64,000 nt of DNA from Flavisolibacter longurius. Lineage in GTDB: Bacteria; Bacteroidota; Bacteroidia; Chitinophagales; Chitinophagaceae. Below the pieces are notes generated by a model. That model was not told the DNA's origin. It worked only from the letters and a program-made list of their open reading frames with translations, and made no database searches. Location: the NCBI GenBank assembly GCA_013327885.1, contig JABUMY010000009.1, positions 62,001 to 126,000 of the forward strand. Direction: 5' to 3'. Below, in pieces: positions 32,684 to 41,169 of this stretch. The number at the start of each line of letters is the position of its first letter. Positions within the stretch are counted from its first letter, which is position 1. The position numbers were made by a program, and so were the translations under genes.

Positions 32684-33676
32684 TCACTGCCAAAGCACAG
32701 TACCGTATTGCAAATACAGAATGTAGCCTACCGTTAGCACAAAAAGCCCATTTGCCACCCATTTGTTCCCTGTATAGAAATACGTGGCAGCATGAAAACA
32801 GGCAAACGGCACGGCCACCAGTACCCAATTGCTGAACGAAGTATAAGTGTTGATAAACGGTACAAAAAACGCGAGGATAAGATAAAGCAGCATAATGCTC
32901 CAGTTTTTCCGTACCTGGATCAACATTTTATGCAGCTGTCCCTGTACAAAAAAGCCGCCGACCAGAAAAGGAAGCGTGAGGAAAAGCGTACTGATGGCCA
33001 GCCAAACCGTGCTTTTCACTTCCGGCACTTTTACCGAAACATGCGGCACAAAGCTGTCGAAGCTAAGGTTGTCGGTAAGGAAAAGGTAAGCGCCGTAAAA
33101 ATAATAGGGCGTCAGGCAGCCTAGAAAAAACAATACGATCTCGTTCAGCTTAAACGGCTTTAAGATCATCATACCCAATAAAAGGCAGAGCATAAAAGCC
33201 GCCGACGGGAAATAGATATAGGAACTGATGCCCAGCAGCAGTCCCATATTATAAATGCGGCCGCTGCCATCTTGCAGGTTGTACAGCCGGAACAAAATAA
33301 TGAACGTAAGAATGATCAGCGTACTGGCAACCAGCGGCGAAGAAAGAAAACTCCATTCGGGCAGGAGCGAAGTGACCAGCAGGTAAGCCATACCAGGCAG
33401 GTAAGTGGCTTTGCTCATCATCCGGAACGCATTCATCAGGTAATTCACCATCAGTGCCTGGGCGTACAGCAGCATAAAGGCAACCGCGGAGGCCCAAAGC
33501 GGGGCGTTGGTACCGGCCGTGAGTAACAGGTTGGCCAGGGCATGATAAAGGTCTTCGTCATTTTCGGAAACCACAACGGGCTTTGGGTACAGGAACAGCG
33601 GCGCCTTTAGCAGAAAGCCGAAGATCAGGAGTACGATAACATTACCCGGGGTTTTTTGTCGGAACAAGGAAATCAC
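32684..33676 (-). CDS. DUF6427-like polytopic membrane protein
   Basis: 330-aa integral membrane protein with about nine or ten helices. It begins MISLFRQKTPGNVIVLLIFG, and the N-terminal FRQKTPGNVI followed by KAPLFLYP is characteristic of the Bacteroidota family labelled DUF6427. The function of the family is unknown; members often lie near cell-envelope or gliding genes. It starts 12 bp after the stop of the secreted 508-aa protein gene on the same strand, so the two are probably co-transcribed. No catalytic residues can be proposed. Confidence 0.7.
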   Translation of the reverse strand: MISLFRQKTPGNVIVLLIFGFLLKAPLFLYPKPVVVSENDEDLYHALANLLLTAGTNAPLWASAVAFMLLYAQALMVNYLMNAFRMMSKATYLPGMAYLLVTSLLPEWSFLSSPLVASTLIILTFIILFRLYNLQDGSGRIYNMGLLLGISSYIYFPSAAFMLCLLLGMMILKPFKLNEIVLFFLGCLTPYYFYGAYLFLTDNLSFDSFVPHVSVKVPEVKSTVWLAISTLFLTLPFLVGGFFVQGQLHKMLIQVRKNWSIMLLYLILAFFVPFINTYTSFSNWVLVAVPFACFHAATYFYTGNKWVANGLFVLTVGYILYLQYGTVLWQ

Positions 33677-33688
33677 CCGGCAATGCTA

Positions 33689-35215
33689 TCAATTAAATTC
33701 CACTTTTGCAAAGCTAATGCTGTTTCGGAAGTAGCATGGGATGATCATCTGGTAGCTGCTCACCTGTTTTCCAAACTTGGGCATGAACTCAAAACCGCGA
33801 TCCAGGTTTTTCAACGTGGGGTTCCGGGTGATCTGTCCATCGGGTGAAAGCGTATAATCGTAAAGCAAAAGGTTGCGCTTTTCGTCGATGTTGAATAGGT
33901 AGTGGATCTGTCCGCCGGTATTCACGGTCTGGTACGAAATGCGGTCGTCGGATTCATCATCAAACTGCTCTTTGCGAATCACGTTGCTCCACTCAAGGGT
34001 ACCTGTGTTGTTAAACGAAAGGACCGTAATGTTATCGGCATTGTACCGCATGTTACCACGGTTATTAAAATAGTTTCCCCGGCGCCAGTACCAGGAATTG
34101 TACGGCGAGTACACACTGTAATAATCGTACATGCTCATGGGGTAGCCGTAGAGGTAATTGAACCGGTTCCATTGTCCGCCACGTGAGGTGGTGTAGTACG
34201 ATTCGGTGTTGATGATAAAGCCGCCATCCCTGCGGGTAATGATGTTGCGGATGAAGTAGTCGTTAAAGGCCGATTTGATATTGGTATTGTTGCCACGGGC
34301 TTCACGGCGCAATTCTTCGCTCAGGGCAATGGTGTTTTGCAGCACCGGTTGGCGGGTGGATTTATCCCACACATAAAAATAAAAGCCTTCCACGTCGCCG
34401 CGCTTTTTGCTGTAGTAAAACGAGGTAACAAAAAAGCGGTCATTGGCGTTGTCTGCCTTTATGTGCAGGTTGTCCAGGAAAAGCTTGTCAGGCTGCACGT
34501 TGATCACGTGAAGCGTATCGGCCATGGCCGCCTTGTACAGCAACTGTGAACCCTGGATGGTTTCGTTGTTGTTGCGGGTAAATTTGGTAAAGACAAGATC
34601 GCCGTCGTTGTCAAGCTGAAACTGTTCCAGCGCATCCTTGTATTCTTCCATGGGGATCACCATCTGCGACCGGCGGATGGGAGACAGGTTGTTGTCGAAA
34701 AGGATCGTGGTCAGCACATAGCGTTCGCGGTTCTTGGAATTGATCTTAAAGACCATCAATTTCGATTTGTCTTCGCTGCTGATGGTATTGTAGATCTTAT
34801 TATTTCCGCCAAAGCCAATATGTGCTGTGTCCAGCGTTATCACGTCAGAAATGGGCTTGCCGTTCCCGTCGATCTTTACCGCGTTACAATACACCACCCG
34901 CTTTTTTTCGTACTGGTAAAGCACGTAGGTGAAATCCTGGTAAGGGAAAAAGTCGATGTTCAGAATGCGGTCGTCTGAGGCAAATTTCATTTCCTCACGG
35001 GCAATCTGTTCCATCTCGTTGTTGTAAACGGAGATGTAGTTTTTATTGCGGATGTTTTTATAGATAAGAAAATTGCCCTGCACCTTGCCCACCACTTCAA
35101 ACTGCATGCGGCGGTTGTCGTCCTCATCAACTTCGGCGTAAACAATCTTTTGGGCATGGGCGGAAAGGGCTGAAACGAAAACCAGGCTAAAAAGGGCTAA
35201 AAAAGATTTGAACAT
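33689..35215 (-). CDS. Secreted hypothetical protein (508 aa), probably beta-rich
   Basis: Not recognised as a named family. A signal peptide (FLALFSLVFVSALSAHA, cleavage after AHA) is followed by a protein dominated by alternating strands (repeated FxVxxxxxxNxxLIYxN and LxxDNDGDLVFT-like units), compatible with a beta-propeller-like fold. A striking aromatic patch rich in Tyr, Trp and Asn lies about residues 350-395 (WNRFNYLYGYPMSMYDYYSV, then YSPYNSWYWRRGNYF). No type IX sorting domain is present, and there is no lipobox, so it is probably periplasmic. It is first in a two-gene unit with the DUF6427-like membrane protein. Confidence 0.75.
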   Translation of the reverse strand: MFKSFLALFSLVFVSALSAHAQKIVYAEVDEDDNRRMQFEVVGKVQGNFLIYKNIRNKNYISVYNNEMEQIAREEMKFASDDRILNIDFFPYQDFTYVLYQYEKKRVVYCNAVKIDGNGKPISDVITLDTAHIGFGGNNKIYNTISSEDKSKLMVFKINSKNRERYVLTTILFDNNLSPIRRSQMVIPMEEYKDALEQFQLDNDGDLVFTKFTRNNNETIQGSQLLYKAAMADTLHVINVQPDKLFLDNLHIKADNANDRFFVTSFYYSKKRGDVEGFYFYVWDKSTRQPVLQNTIALSEELRREARGNNTNIKSAFNDYFIRNIITRRDGGFIINTESYYTTSRGGQWNRFNYLYGYPMSMYDYYSVYSPYNSWYWRRGNYFNNRGNMRYNADNITVLSFNNTGTLEWSNVIRKEQFDDESDDRISYQTVNTGGQIHYLFNIDEKRNLLLYDYTLSPDGQITRNPTLKNLDRGFEFMPKFGKQVSSYQMIIPCYFRNSISFAKVEFN

Positions 35216-35358
35216 AGACGCAAAATCGTTTGATAACTAAAATTAGGCGATGTTTTGTTATGAAGACGGTAAGAAAAAAGCTTTGGCTGCATCGGTTTTT
35301 CACAACTGGCAGCCCGAAATGTTATTTTTTCGTTTATAACTGCAAGCTATTTTCCGTA

Positions 35359-35366
35359 TACCTTTG
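35359..35366 (+). promoter_or_regulatory. kup promoter -7 element
   Basis: TACCTTTG (TAnnTTTG). It contains the upstream TTG that would otherwise look like a start codon for kup, so translation must begin further downstream. Confidence 0.55.
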
Positions 35367-35393
35367 TCAACTGCCGGTTTAAAAAGGCACATT

Positions 35394-37364
35394 GTGAGAA
35401 TACCACTTAACAGAGTTACCACAGCCGGATTAATTGTGGCCCTGGGGATTATTTACGGTGATATCGGAACCTCCCCGCTCTACGTTTTCAACGCAATTAT
35501 CAAAGACCACCGCATAGATGAAAACCTGATCATCGGAAGCCTTTCCTGCATTATCTGGACCATTACCCTGCAAACCACGGTGAAGTATGTTTGGCTCATT
35601 CTTCGGGCGGATAACCGGGGGGAGGGCGGCACGTTTGCCCTGTATGCCCTGGTGCGACGGCAAAAAAAATGGCTGGTGGTACCGGCTATGATCGGGGGCG
35701 GGGCGCTCCTGGCCGATGGCATTATTACGCCGCCCATTTCCATTACATCAGCTGTGGAAGGCTTGCGGGAGATCTCCTATTTCAACAACATCGACCAGTA
35801 TGTCGTTTACATCGTGCTGGTGATTCTCTCTATGTTCTTTTTCCTGCAGCAATTTGGTACGGCCTCCATCGGCAAGCTGTTTGGCCCAGTAATGTTTATC
35901 TGGTTTTCCATGCTGGCCATCCTTGGCGTTATCCATCTTTCGGATGATTTCAGGATCCTGAAGGCATTTAGCCCAACCTATGCAGTTAGCTTTTTAATTA
36001 CCTATCCGCATGCCCTGCTCTTGCTGGGTGCCGTTTTCCTTTGCACCACGGGTGCCGAAGCGCTTTACAGCGACCTCGGACATTGCGGCCGCGACAACAT
36101 CCGCACCTCCTGGATCTTTGTTAAAACCTGTCTTATCCTTAACTACCTGGGGCAGGGGGCTTATCTTTTAAAAAACCATGATGGTCTTTTTATTACAGAA
36201 GAGGTACGGGCACAACTTGGCATTAATGCGTTTTACGACCTCATGCCCGAGTGGTTTATCATTTTTGGAGTGGTGATCGCTACCAGTGCGGCGGTCATCG
36301 CCAGCCAGGCCATGATCTCCGGGTCGTTCACGCTTATCAGCGAAGCCATGCGGCTCAACCTCTGGCCAAAACTGAAGATCCGCTATCCTTCCGAAGAAAA
36401 AGGGCAACTGTTTATACCCAGCCTGAACCTGCTGATGTTCCTTGGCTGCGTGGGTATTGTGCTTTATTTCCGCACCTCTTCCCGCATGGAAGCGGCGTAC
36501 GGACTTGCCATCATCATTACCATGCTGATGACAACGGTGCTTTTTTCCAATTTCCTTATCTCGCGGCGGGTGAAGCCGGCGCTGATCTGGCTTTTTCTTG
36601 GTTTTTACACCCTGATTGAACTTTTGTTCCTTTATGCCTTGCTGCACAAGTTTGCCCAGGGTGGTTATATTTCATTGATGATCGGTGGGGTGATGTTTGG
36701 GGTGATGTTTGTCTGGTTCCGGGCCCGCAAAATCAAGAACCGGTACGTAGAATTTGTGCGGCTGGAGCATTATATCCCAAAAATCCAGGAGCTCAGCAAC
36801 GACCGGTCGGTACCCAAATACGCCACGCATCTCGTTTACCTGACCAGTGCCGACAACCCGAAGGAGATCGAGCACAAGATCATTTACTCTATTCTCAGTA
36901 AAAAGCCCAAGCGGGCTGATATTTACTGGCTGGTGCACGTGGACACGCTGGATGAGCCTTATACCATGGAGTACAAAGTGGAGCATATCATTCCCAACGA
37001 CATTATTCGCATCGACTTTCGCCTTGGTTTCCGTGTAGAGCCACGCATCAACCTGCTTTTCCGAAAGGTGGTAGAAGACCTGGTGGCCAATAAAGAAGTG
37101 AACATTATCAGTCGTTACGAAAGCCTGGAAAGGGGCAAAGTGACCGGTGATTTCTCTTTTGTGGTGATGGAAAAATACCTGAGCCAGGACAATGACCTGC
37201 CTTTCTTTGAACGGCTAATCATGAAGTTCCATTTCTGGCTGAAGGAGATTTCCCTGTCCGAAGAGCGGGGCTTTGGCCTCGATGCCAGCACGGTGGTGGT
37301 GGAGAAGTTCCCCCTTATTGTAGCACCAGTTACCAATGTAAAATTGAAACGAATAGGGGAGTGA
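35394..37364 (+). CDS. kup: Low-affinity potassium transporter Kup
   Basis: K+/H+ symporter of the KUP/HAK/KT family. The 656-aa protein opens with ALGIIYGDIGTSPLYVF, the family signature at the start of TM1, and has DNRGEGGTFALYALVRR, a GIITPPISITSAVEG segment, TTGAEALYSDLGHCG and about 12 helices over residues 10-430. A cytosolic C-terminal domain of about 220 aa follows. A GTG at 35394 is chosen as the start: it follows AAAAAGG and lies about 27 bp after the -7 box, whereas the TTG at 35364 is inside the promoter. Single-gene unit. Confidence 0.93.
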   Translation: MRIPLNRVTTAGLIVALGIIYGDIGTSPLYVFNAIIKDHRIDENLIIGSLSCIIWTITLQTTVKYVWLILRADNRGEGGTFALYALVRRQKKWLVVPAMIGGGALLADGIITPPISITSAVEGLREISYFNNIDQYVVYIVLVILSMFFFLQQFGTASIGKLFGPVMFIWFSMLAILGVIHLSDDFRILKAFSPTYAVSFLITYPHALLLLGAVFLCTTGAEALYSDLGHCGRDNIRTSWIFVKTCLILNYLGQGAYLLKNHDGLFITEEVRAQLGINAFYDLMPEWFIIFGVVIATSAAVIASQAMISGSFTLISEAMRLNLWPKLKIRYPSEEKGQLFIPSLNLLMFLGCVGIVLYFRTSSRMEAAYGLAIIITMLMTTVLFSNFLISRRVKPALIWLFLGFYTLIELLFLYALLHKFAQGGYISLMIGGVMFGVMFVWFRARKIKNRYVEFVRLEHYIPKIQELSNDRSVPKYATHLVYLTSADNPKEIEHKIIYSILSKKPKRADIYWLVHVDTLDEPYTMEYKVEHIIPNDIIRIDFRLGFRVEPRINLLFRKVVEDLVANKEVNIISRYESLERGKVTGDFSFVVMEKYLSQDNDLPFFERLIMKFHFWLKEISLSEERGFGLDASTVVVEKFPLIVAPVTNVKLKRIGE

Positions 37365-37374
37365 TCTCTCATCA

Positions 37375-37409
37375 AATAACAGCGCGGCATACTAAACCGC
37401 GCTGTTATT
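37375..37409. terminator. Hairpin terminating kup
   Basis: AATAACAGCGCGG pairs perfectly with CCGCGCTGTTATT (13 bp, 9-nt loop). The trailing T content is poor (CGTTCTTAT), but the stem is very strong. Confidence 0.65.
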
Positions 37410-37436
37410 CGTTCTTATGACCTTAGTTTGCCCGGA

Positions 37437-40400
37437 ATGAACCTGATCCGCCATATCCTTATACTGACCGCCAGTGTATTTTTTTTCAACCTAACTGCCC
37501 TCGCCCAACCGGGATTCAAGGTAGATATTGAAAAACCGCAGCCCTATGGGGAGCGCAAGCTCAAAGCAGAAAAAACCGGCGAGGGCAAGATGAAAGCGCC
37601 AAAGCGCATCCTGCAAAACCTGACCACCCGCTTTAATTACGTTTTTAACGCCAACAATAAGTTCAACGAGATCCTCGAAAGAGCAAGGGAACAACACCAG
37701 GATGATTATACCAACCTGCTGACCTTTTACCCCTACACCCTGGAGGCAACCGCAGCCGACAGCGCTCAACTGGATTCGGTGATCTACAAAGCCCGGACGG
37801 GAATTGTGAACCACGACCTGCGCAACGAGTGGATTGATGAGCTTTACCTGCTTTGGGCGGCCTCTTTTCACCTGCAGAAAAAATTTGACTCGGCATCCCT
37901 GATGCTGCAGTTCATTAACTATGCCTACGCTCCCAAATTTGAAGACGGTTATTACAAACACATCGGTACCAATACGGACGGTGCCAAAGAGCTGACCATT
38001 TCTACCCCGGAAGAAAAAAAGCTGTTGCACAGCAATACCTTCAGCCGCAACAATGCCTTTCTCTGGCAGGTAAGAACCCTGACTGAAATGGAAAGGCTGA
38101 CCGCCGCCAGGAGCCTTATCGCTACGTTGCGCCGCGACCCTGTTTTTCCTGCCCGTCTGCAGAACGGGTTGGACGAAGTGGAGGCCTACTGGTATTACCG
38201 GCAACAGCAATGGGACAGTGCTGCAACACATTTGCTCCAAGCTGTTGATGGTGATTATACCCGCAAGGAAAAGGCCCGCTGGCATTTTTTGGCGGCACAA
38301 ATGATGGAAAAGGCAGGGAAGGAAGAGGAAGCCGCAGCGCTTTACCAGAAAGTGGTGACCATGACCCCCGACCCGGTGATGGAAGTATATGCCCGCCTGA
38401 ACGTGGTGCGTCTAAGCAAGGAAGGTGGTGAGGAAGCGATCAACAAAAACCTGGCGGAACTGCTAAAAATGGCCCGCCGCGACAAATACGAAGAATACCG
38501 CGATGTGATTTATTACATGGCGGCACAGATGGAACTGGAAAGGGGCAATGTTGCTGCCGCCAGCGACCTGCTGATCAAAGGTTCAAAAGCTGCCAGCAAT
38601 GATCCAGTCTCCCGCAACAAAGCGTTCTTGCAGATCGCCGATGTTTCGTACCGGCAGAAAAAATACCTGCAGGCAGCTTCTTTTTACGACAGTGTACAGG
38701 TGGCCGGCCTGCCCGAAGCAGATGTTGCCCGTGTGTCTGAAAGGAAAACCGCTTTGCAGCCGGTGGTGCTGAACAGCGGTGTTGTTTCCCGCCAGGATAG
38801 CCTGCAACGCATTGCCGCCATGCCCGAAGACCAAAGAAATGCCTACATAAAAGCACTGGTAAAAAAGCTGCGCAAAGAACAGGGACTAAAAGAAGACGCT
38901 CCCCTGACAGCGGGTGGCCCCTCCCTTGCCGGCAACACGGCACCGGTTGACCTGTTTAACAACGACGCCAAAGGAGAATGGTATTTTTACAATACAGGCG
39001 CCAAAACAAAAGGGGCGGCCCAGTTCAAATCGGTTTGGGGCAATCGTCCTAATGTTGACAACTGGCGGCGTTTTGCAGCGGTGAACCAGCAGATCCTTTC
39101 CAATCCCGACAAACCTGCTGATCCTTTAAACTCAACCGCTACGGCCGGTGGCCAACTGACCGAAGCCGACCTGACGCCGGAAGGGCTACTGGGCAGATTG
39201 CCAATGACACCGGAAGCCGTGCAGGCGTCCAACGATTCTATCCGCACGGCGCTGTTTGGCTTGGGTACAGCTTATCTCAATGAAGTGGAAGATTACCCCT
39301 CCGCCATCGAAACCTTTGAAGAATTGCGCCGGCGTTTTCCCAATGCGCCACAAATGGATGACGTGCTGTTCCAGCTTTACCATGCCTACACTAAGCTGGG
39401 CGACCGCAAAGCGGCTGCGGGGATAAAACAAGTTCTCGGCACCAATTATCCTACCTCTCGATTTACCGCCATTGCTACTACGGGTAAAGATCCCCAGGCG
39501 CCAAATACTGATCTGCCAGCGGCAACCAAAGCCTACGAAGATGTGTACAACCTCTTTATTGAAGGTCGGTTTGGCGAAGCCGAAACCGCAAAGCGCATTG
39601 CCGACAGTACTTACCAAACAAAATACTGGAACCCGCAACTGCTTTACATCGAGGCGGTTTACTACATCAAGCAGCGACAGGACAGCGTTGCTACCAACGT
39701 ATTGCAAACCATTGTTCGCCAGAACAACAAAGGCATGGCCGACAAAGCGCAGAACCTGATCAACGTATTGGCCCGTCGCCAGCAGATCGAGGACGAACTC
39801 ACTCGCCTGCAAATCACCCGGCCTTCGGACGATGAGCCGCCAGCCAGCGATCCGGTGGTGGCCGTGGTGCAACCCGAAGTGCCAAAGGACACGGTGGTAA
39901 CGACGCCAATGCCCAAAGTCGATTCTGCCCTTGTAAAGAAACCGGCCACTGAACCGGCCGTGGATTCGGCAGCACTGGCAAAAGCAAGGCAAAAAGAAGT
40001 GGCCGACAGCCTGGCTTTTGCGAAAGTGCTGGAAAAGCGCAGGCTTGATTCCCTGGAGACGGTTCGCCGCGATGCGTTGGCGCTGGCAAAAAAGGAAGCC
40101 GAACAGGCCCGCAAAGATTCGATTGCCAAAAAAGCTTTGGCCGACCAACTCCGTAGAGACTCCATTGCTACGGCAAGAGCCGAACGGGAACGGGCAAGAA
40201 AAGACAGCATTGAACTGGCGCAAGCCCTGAAAAAGCAGGCATCCGACTCGCTGGCCTTGCAACGCTACCTGGCCAAACGGGAACGGGATTCACTGGAAAG
40301 GATTCGCATCGATTCGCTGGCGCTGGTAAAAAAACGGGCTGACGATGCCCGACGGGATTCCCTTGCCCGTGTGGCTTTGGAAGCGCAGCAGCGCAAGGAT

Positions 40401-41009
40401 TCCATTGCACTGGCCGAAAAGCAGCGGAGGGAAGCGCTGGCCTTGGAAGTACAAAAACGAAAAGACTCGATTGCACTGGCTGCACAGCGGAAAAAAGATT
40501 CCATCGACCTGGCCCGCACCCTTCGTGATCAGGCCCGCCGCGACAGCATCGCCCAGCGGGAAGCCTTCCTGAAGCGCCAACGCGATTCTATCGAAGATGC
40601 AAAACGCAACTATGTCGATCCGGCTGCCTACCACTACGAAGCGGCAAAACCCCATTTTGCCGTGGTGATCATGGACAAGGTAGACCCCATTTTTGTGAGC
40701 GAAGCCCGGACAGCCTTCCTGCGGTACAACCGCGAAGCTTATTCCGACCGCTCCCTGGATGTGCAGATCGTTAACATTACAGCAGATACAAGGATGCTGG
40801 TGATCAGCGGTTTGCCAACGGCGGCGGCAGCCACCGACTATGTGCAGACAGCCCAGCCACTGGCCGCCACGGAGATTATTCCCTGGCTCACCGCTAATAA
40901 GTATACGTTCAGCATTATATCGGGCCGCAACCTGGAGCTGCTGAAAACCAAGGGCAGCATTGCCGAGTACCAGCGGTTTTTGGAGCAACATTTGCCGGGT
41001 AAATTCTAA
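37437..41009 (+). CDS. sprE: Type IX secretion accessory protein PorW/SprE-like (TPR protein)
   Basis: 1190-aa exported protein: signal segment, then a long tetratricopeptide region (residues about 90-460 and 600-810; unit examples are AAALYQKVVTMTPDPVMEVYA and AIETFEELRRRFPNAP). A remarkable charged repeat zone (about 848-1058) built from [K/R]DSIAxA/RRDSLA heptad-like units is followed by a C-terminal SPOR-like globular domain (about 1065-1190, FAVVIMDKVDP). Organisation and length match SprE/PorW, which stabilises the PorN/PorE complex of the type IX system and is needed for gliding in some species. No lipobox Cys is visible at the signal end (ALAQ), unlike the lipoprotein PorW. The ATG at 37437 is just after a TTAGTTTG box, so the leader is very short. 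Confidence 0.8.
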   Translation: MNLIRHILILTASVFFFNLTALAQPGFKVDIEKPQPYGERKLKAEKTGEGKMKAPKRILQNLTTRFNYVFNANNKFNEILERAREQHQDDYTNLLTFYPYTLEATAADSAQLDSVIYKARTGIVNHDLRNEWIDELYLLWAASFHLQKKFDSASLMLQFINYAYAPKFEDGYYKHIGTNTDGAKELTISTPEEKKLLHSNTFSRNNAFLWQVRTLTEMERLTAARSLIATLRRDPVFPARLQNGLDEVEAYWYYRQQQWDSAATHLLQAVDGDYTRKEKARWHFLAAQMMEKAGKEEEAAALYQKVVTMTPDPVMEVYARLNVVRLSKEGGEEAINKNLAELLKMARRDKYEEYRDVIYYMAAQMELERGNVAAASDLLIKGSKAASNDPVSRNKAFLQIADVSYRQKKYLQAASFYDSVQVAGLPEADVARVSERKTALQPVVLNSGVVSRQDSLQRIAAMPEDQRNAYIKALVKKLRKEQGLKEDAPLTAGGPSLAGNTAPVDLFNNDAKGEWYFYNTGAKTKGAAQFKSVWGNRPNVDNWRRFAAVNQQILSNPDKPADPLNSTATAGGQLTEADLTPEGLLGRLPMTPEAVQASNDSIRTALFGLGTAYLNEVEDYPSAIETFEELRRRFPNAPQMDDVLFQLYHAYTKLGDRKAAAGIKQVLGTNYPTSRFTAIATTGKDPQAPNTDLPAATKAYEDVYNLFIEGRFGEAETAKRIADSTYQTKYWNPQLLYIEAVYYIKQRQDSVATNVLQTIVRQNNKGMADKAQNLINVLARRQQIEDELTRLQITRPSDDEPPASDPVVAVVQPEVPKDTVVTTPMPKVDSALVKKPATEPAVDSAALAKARQKEVADSLAFAKVLEKRRLDSLETVRRDALALAKKEAEQARKDSIAKKALADQLRRDSIATARAERERARKDSIELAQALKKQASDSLALQRYLAKRERDSLERIRIDSLALVKKRADDARRDSLARVALEAQQRKDSIALAEKQRREALALEVQKRKDSIALAAQRKKDSIDLARTLRDQARRDSIAQREAFLKRQRDSIEDAKRNYVDPAAYHYEAAKPHFAVVIMDKVDPIFVSEARTAFLRYNREAYSDRSLDVQIVNITADTRMLVISGLPTAAAATDYVQTAQPLAATEIIPWLTANKYTFSIISGRNLELLKTKGSIAEYQRFLEQHLPGKF

Positions 41010-41128
41010 AGCAGTCAGCAGTTTAAAGCCGATAGTTCATAGCCAGTTTCGCAACGTTCTAACATAACAGTCCGTTAACGAAGCCGGCTTTGAACTGTTA
41101 ACGTTGCACTTTGAACTGTCCGCAGCCT
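41010..41128. repeat. Degenerate inverted word repeats between sprE and the PBP gene
   Basis: CAGTTTAAAGCCG at 41019-41031 has a near-exact inverted partner (CGGCTTTGAACTG at 41084-41096). Further variants (CTTTGAACTGT, GTTAACG, GCAACGTT) fill the space. The left arm begins at the sprE stop codon. Confidence 0.65.
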
Positions 41129-41169
41129 TAGCTTTGATCCCTATTAGAGATTGACCTTAATCCATCACA

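Noticed and set aside
39186-40262. Long open frames antisense to the repeat zone of sprE
   Set aside because: The KDS repeats produce long open antisense frames; no coding evidence of their own.
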